Shown one piece after another: positions 61,339-64,000 of a DNA stretch of 64,000 nt (its first letter is position 1; each line of letters begins with the position of its first letter). Source of the stretch: Christensenella sp. UBA4675. Lineage in GTDB: Bacteria; Bacillota; Clostridia; Christensenellales; Borkfalkiaceae. The stretch lies in contig DHLF01000012.1 in NCBI GenBank assembly GCA_002405165.1, positions 47,432 through 111,431 of the forward strand, written 5' to 3'. A program made the translations under genes and the position numbers. Below the pieces are notes generated by a model, which searched no databases, had not been told where the DNA came from, and saw nothing but the letters and a program-made list of their open reading frames with translations.

Positions 61339-62926
61339 TTTTCTTACCTTTTTCTTTCTTTTCTTCTTTCTTATCCTTTTCTTCGTGGTATTCTTTTTCG
61401 GTGTTTACGTCCCACAATTCGCTTTTATCTTTTCCGTTTAAAATTGCGTCTACGCAAACCATTGCCGTTGCCATAGAGTGGTCCATATTGTTATATCTAT
61501 GCTGACCGTTTCTCCCCACGCAGTAAAGATTGTCTATTTCGTTTAAATAATTTTTAACTACGTCAAAATTTTCGTAAGTCCCGAAATACGCGGGATAAGC
61601 TTTTTTAACGTGAACTATCGTAGAATCGAACACGTTTTCACTACTCTCTATTACGTTTATTTTTACTAATTCGTCAATGGCTTTTTTAATAAATTCGTCG
61701 TCGGGACAAGTCCAAGCTTCGTCGCCTTCGTTGCAGAAATACTCTAAACCTATCCAAATTTTATCTTCGTCGCTAACCATATAAGGCGACCAGTTATTAA
61801 ATATTTGTATTCTCCCGAGTTTTACGTCCCTTTCCTGAACGTATATCCAACAATCGGGAACGATATTATTTATGGTTTTTATTTTCGTTTTGTTTTCTAC
61901 TTTTAATTTATCTAATAAAAGTCCTACCGTAATAAAATCTCTATACGGCAAATTTACGGCGGTGTCGTAAACTTCTAAAGGGGAATTTTCTTGACCGATT
62001 GCGACTAATAAGTCTTTTATCGGCATAGAAGAAATATAATAATCGGCAGTATATTCGGTTTGTTCGCCCTTGTCGTTTTCGGCTATTACCGATTTAATTT
62101 TTCCGTCTTGTAAATTGATTTTAACTACGGTTTGATTTTTTATAATCTCTCCGCCCCTTGCCAAAATATCATCCGCCATAGTTTCGTAAAGCTGTCCCGG
62201 ACCCTTTTTAGGATACATAAACTGCTCTATTAAACTAGTTTCTACTTTGGAATTTTTCTTTCTAAAAGGCTTTGCAAGCGCGTTTTTTATGGCTTTCCAT
62301 ATAGATAAACCTTTTACCCTTTGCGCGCCCCAATCGGCGGAAATATTGCTCGGATGAACGCCCCAAACTTTTTCGGTATAATCTTCGAAAAACATAGAAT
62401 ATAACGGCTTTCCGAAACGATTTATATAAAAGTTTTCTAAATTGTCTTCTTTTCTCTTATGAAAACAACTGCCTATATATCCAAATCCCGCTTTCATCGT
62501 GCGTTTAAAGCCCATATTTTTAAAAGTGGAAAATTTTAGGGATATGGGATAATCGAAAAATTTACGCAAGAAAAGTATTCTTGAAATTCTATCCCTTATG
62601 AGCATAGTTTCGTCTACTTTTTCGGGGTCGGGACCGTTTTCGACTAAGGGTTTATATCTATTTAAAACTAAATCGTCTTTTGCGGGCTGACCTTGAACGG
62701 GAAGAAAGTGTTTCCAAATTTCAACTACTTTTTCGTCTTTGGAAAAAAATCTATGTCCGCCTATATCCATACGATTGCCTTTATAGTTTACCGTACGCGA
62801 AATTCCGCCGACAAAATTTTCAGCTTCTAAAATAATGGGATGCACGTCCGATTTAGTTAAAAATTCGTATCCCGCAGTAAGTCCCGCAGGTCCTGCGCCG
62901 ATAATTAAAGCTGTTTTCTTTTCCAT
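61331..62926 (-). CDS. FAD-dependent UDP-galactopyranose-mutase-like oxidoreductase
   Basis: 531 residues from the ATG at 62926 (GGAG upstream). The FAD motif is IGAGPAGLTAGYEF. GGISRTVNYKGNRMDIGGHRFFSKD, then KVWGVHPSNISADWG and RVKGLS, are typical of the NAD(P)/FAD proteins related to Glf and protoporphyrinogen oxidase. C-terminal NLYCVGRNGQHRYNNMDHSM closes the FAD site. It is possibly a sugar mutase or oxidase feeding the adjacent GT-C enzyme. True Glf proteins are about 370-390 residues, so a galactofuranose role is unproven. Confidence 0.8.
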   Translation of the reverse strand: MEKKTALIIGAGPAGLTAGYEFLTKSDVHPIILEAENFVGGISRTVNYKGNRMDIGGHRFFSKDEKVVEIWKHFLPVQGQPAKDDLVLNRYKPLVENGPDPEKVDETMLIRDRISRILFLRKFFDYPISLKFSTFKNMGFKRTMKAGFGYIGSCFHKRKEDNLENFYINRFGKPLYSMFFEDYTEKVWGVHPSNISADWGAQRVKGLSIWKAIKNALAKPFRKKNSKVETSLIEQFMYPKKGPGQLYETMADDILARGGEIIKNQTVVKINLQDGKIKSVIAENDKGEQTEYTADYYISSMPIKDLLVAIGQENSPLEVYDTAVNLPYRDFITVGLLLDKLKVENKTKIKTINNIVPDCWIYVQERDVKLGRIQIFNNWSPYMVSDEDKIWIGLEYFCNEGDEAWTCPDDEFIKKAIDELVKINVIESSENVFDSTIVHVKKAYPAYFGTYENFDVVKNYLNEIDNLYCVGRNGQHRYNNMDHSMATAMVCVDAILNGKDKSELWDVNTEKEYHEEKDKKEEKKEKGKKND

Positions 62927-62938
62927 GTCCACTCCCAA

Positions 62939-63218
62939 AAAAGTATTTTTTTGAATTATTTTTATTTTTTTAAAACAAAAAAATCAAGCATTTTTTAAAC
63001 GATTATCAATTTCGTTAAAGCGTGATAATAAAAATATTATACCACTTAGCGCCGTTTTTTTCAATAGATATGAAATAAAAAACATATTTCTAAAAAAGAT
63101 AAAAAATCTTAAAAATCATTTTACTTAAATAACGGATTATCTATTTCTAACGTAGTTTTTAAACGGTAACTTAAATTTAAAATATCTGCAACGCCTATCC
63201 TGTTTTTAGCATAATAAT
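62939..63218. other. Upstream region of the glycan operon
   Basis: It holds the promoter at 63036-63064. The rest is AT-rich, and I see no gene. Confidence 0.5.
63036..63064 (-). promoter_or_regulatory. Promoter of the glycan operon
   Basis: TTGAAA-N17-TATAAT on the minus strand, about 110 bases before the oxidoreductase ATG. Confidence 0.8.
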
Positions 63219-63244
63219 AGCGATTGTTTGTAAAAACAATCGCT
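63219..63244 (-). terminator. Hairpin after the zinc-ribbon gene
   Basis: AGCGATTGTT/AACAATCGCT stem, T-poor on the minus strand, five bases past the stop at 63250. Confidence 0.6.
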
Positions 63245-63249
63245 TAACT

Positions 63250-63576
63250 TTAGCTTTTATTTGCCGATTCTTTTTTATGTAACGGAGCTCCGCAATAAAC
63301 GCATTTGATTTCGCTTTTTTTATTTTGACCACCGCAATAAGAGCAATCTATAAACAAATCGTCGTAAGTAGGTTTTACTGGCAACGGGGGAACGCTTGTT
63401 TGTCGGGGTTGAACATTTTTTGTTTCAATTTGAGTGGCGGAAACTTCTTTTTCTCCTCTACCAAACAAAAATCTAAAAAAATTAAAAATATATTTTATAA
63501 TTTTTCCGACTATTCTAAACGCAACTAAAAAGCATAAAATTATTATACCTATCGCTATAATTATAAATATTTCCAT
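63250..63576 (-). CDS. Single-pass membrane protein with C-terminal zinc ribbon
   Basis: 108 residues. An N-terminal membrane helix (about 3-23) is followed by a basic amphipathic stretch (KIIKYIFNFFRFLFGRG), a proline-rich linker, and a zinc ribbon CSYCGGQNKKSEIKCVYCGAP near the C terminus. It is the third membrane/zinc-ribbon protein in the window, although unrelated in sequence. Function unknown. Its promoter is TTGACA-N17-TATACT, with GGAG before the ATG. Confidence 0.7.
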   Translation of the reverse strand: MEIFIIIAIGIIILCFLVAFRIVGKIIKYIFNFFRFLFGRGEKEVSATQIETKNVQPRQTSVPPLPVKPTYDDLFIDCSYCGGQNKKSEIKCVYCGAPLHKKESANKS

Positions 63577-63598
63577 AACTTCTCCGTAAGACTATTAA

Positions 63599-63627
63599 AG
63601 TATATATTATTATTAAATATATGTCAA
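63599..63627 (-). promoter_or_regulatory. Promoter of the zinc-ribbon gene
   Basis: TTGACA-N17-TATACT on the minus strand. Confidence 0.8.
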
Positions 63628-63854
63628 CAATAATATTAACCGTCTTGTTTTAATAAAAGTTTTTTAAATAAAATTTAAAATATTTTACACGATTATAAAA
63701 ATTTTCGCCTTTTAAATAAAACATCTTATTTAAAAAACAAATTAGTTTTTGCATTAAAAAGGTAAATTTTAATAAAGAACATTCTCGTTTTAAATACAAT
63801 ATTAGCGTTAAATATAAAAAACGACTTAAATAATACAAATAAATATAGTGAAAT

Positions 63855-63950
63855 AGTTATATAAAAAGTAACCAAAACACTTTATATAAAAACAGTCGAA
63901 ATACTTTATATAAGAAACAGCTAAAATTATATAAAAAAACAGCCGACACG
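63855..63950. repeat. Four imperfect TTATATAA repeats
   Basis: Units of the form TTATATAAAAACAG recur with TATATA starting at 63858, 63883, 63907 and 63928, a period of 21-25 bases. They are followed by a hairpin (CGACACGAAT/ATTCGTATCG). The surrounding 63628-64000 is very AT-rich, with no gene I can support. Confidence 0.5.
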
Positions 63951-64000
63951 AATAAAATTCGTATCGACTATTTACTGAAATACGGCAACTACCTATCCTC

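Noticed and set aside
63577..64000. Replication origin or CRISPR in the AT-rich end
   Set aside because: No DnaA boxes, and repeat units are short, imperfect and unevenly spaced without unique spacers.

Overview
The window is AT-rich chromosomal DNA from an anaerobic, low-GC Gram-positive bacterium, most likely an uncultured gut-type Clostridia (Bacillota). The reasons are the conserved rpsB-tsf-pyrH-frr-uppS-cdsA-dxr-rseP cluster, tmk-holB-ricT, a yabB-rsmI pair, formate-tetrahydrofolate ligase, a 2[4Fe-4S] ferredoxin, a glycine riboswitch, strong GGAGG ribosome sites and many TTGACA-N17-TATAAT promoters. Arginine is mostly AGA in native genes. I cannot name genus or species.

Layout. 0-4.3 kb: cyclophilin-like lipoprotein, zinc-ribbon membrane protein, DUF1858 protein, SPFH/zinc-ribbon protein and a cysteine-rich 61-residue membrane peptide. 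4.3-11.5 kb: translation, isoprenoid and phospholipid cluster, all on the minus strand, split by internal terminators. 11.6-15.8 kb, plus strand: galK, purA, radA. 16.2-18.2 kb: a two-gene acyltransferase/GT8 block with foreign codon use, ending beside an IS30-type transposase remnant. 18.3-28.3 kb: beta-propeller-like lipoprotein, a 1569-residue serine-linked GH43 surface glycosidase and an ABC exporter. 28.4-34.3 kb: fhs, IMP dehydrogenase, CDF metal exporter and small membrane proteins. 34.5-38.9 kb: rsmI, yabB-type methylase, ferredoxin (missed by simple ORF calling), recX, yigZ, tyrS. 39.0-40.8 kb: strongly expressed NifU-like/GGGtGRT pair of unknown function. 40.9-43.6 kb: leucine-rich-repeat lipoprotein with an 82-residue partner and a divergent XRE regulator. 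43.7-45.5 kb: glycine riboswitch and AGCS symporter. 45.5-46.4 kb: decayed IS200 element and tRNA-Gln whose 3' end and terminator are duplicated. 46.6-58.1 kb: nitroreductase, amidase-like protein, galE, ricT-holB-tmk-greA-alaS(short)-cysS, serS, MFS transporter. 58.2-64 kb: a small XRE/membrane-protein pair, a surface-glycan operon (FAD oxidoreductase, GT-C enzyme, GtrA flippase) and a zinc-ribbon membrane protein.

How it works together. galK, galE and the FAD/GT-C/GtrA operon suggest galactose handling and lipid-linked sugar decoration of the envelope. The GH43 lipoprotein adds extracellular plant-polysaccharide degradation. Glycine uptake is under a riboswitch, and fhs supplies one-carbon units that link to purA and guaB. 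Mobile-element traces (IS200, IS30 fragment, repeated inverted-repeat motif, tRNA duplication) are all decayed. The best candidates for undescribed biology are the NifU-like/GGGtGRT pair, the repeated CTAAGTG motif with the IS30 remnant, the tRNA-Gln duplication, and several structured 5' leaders.
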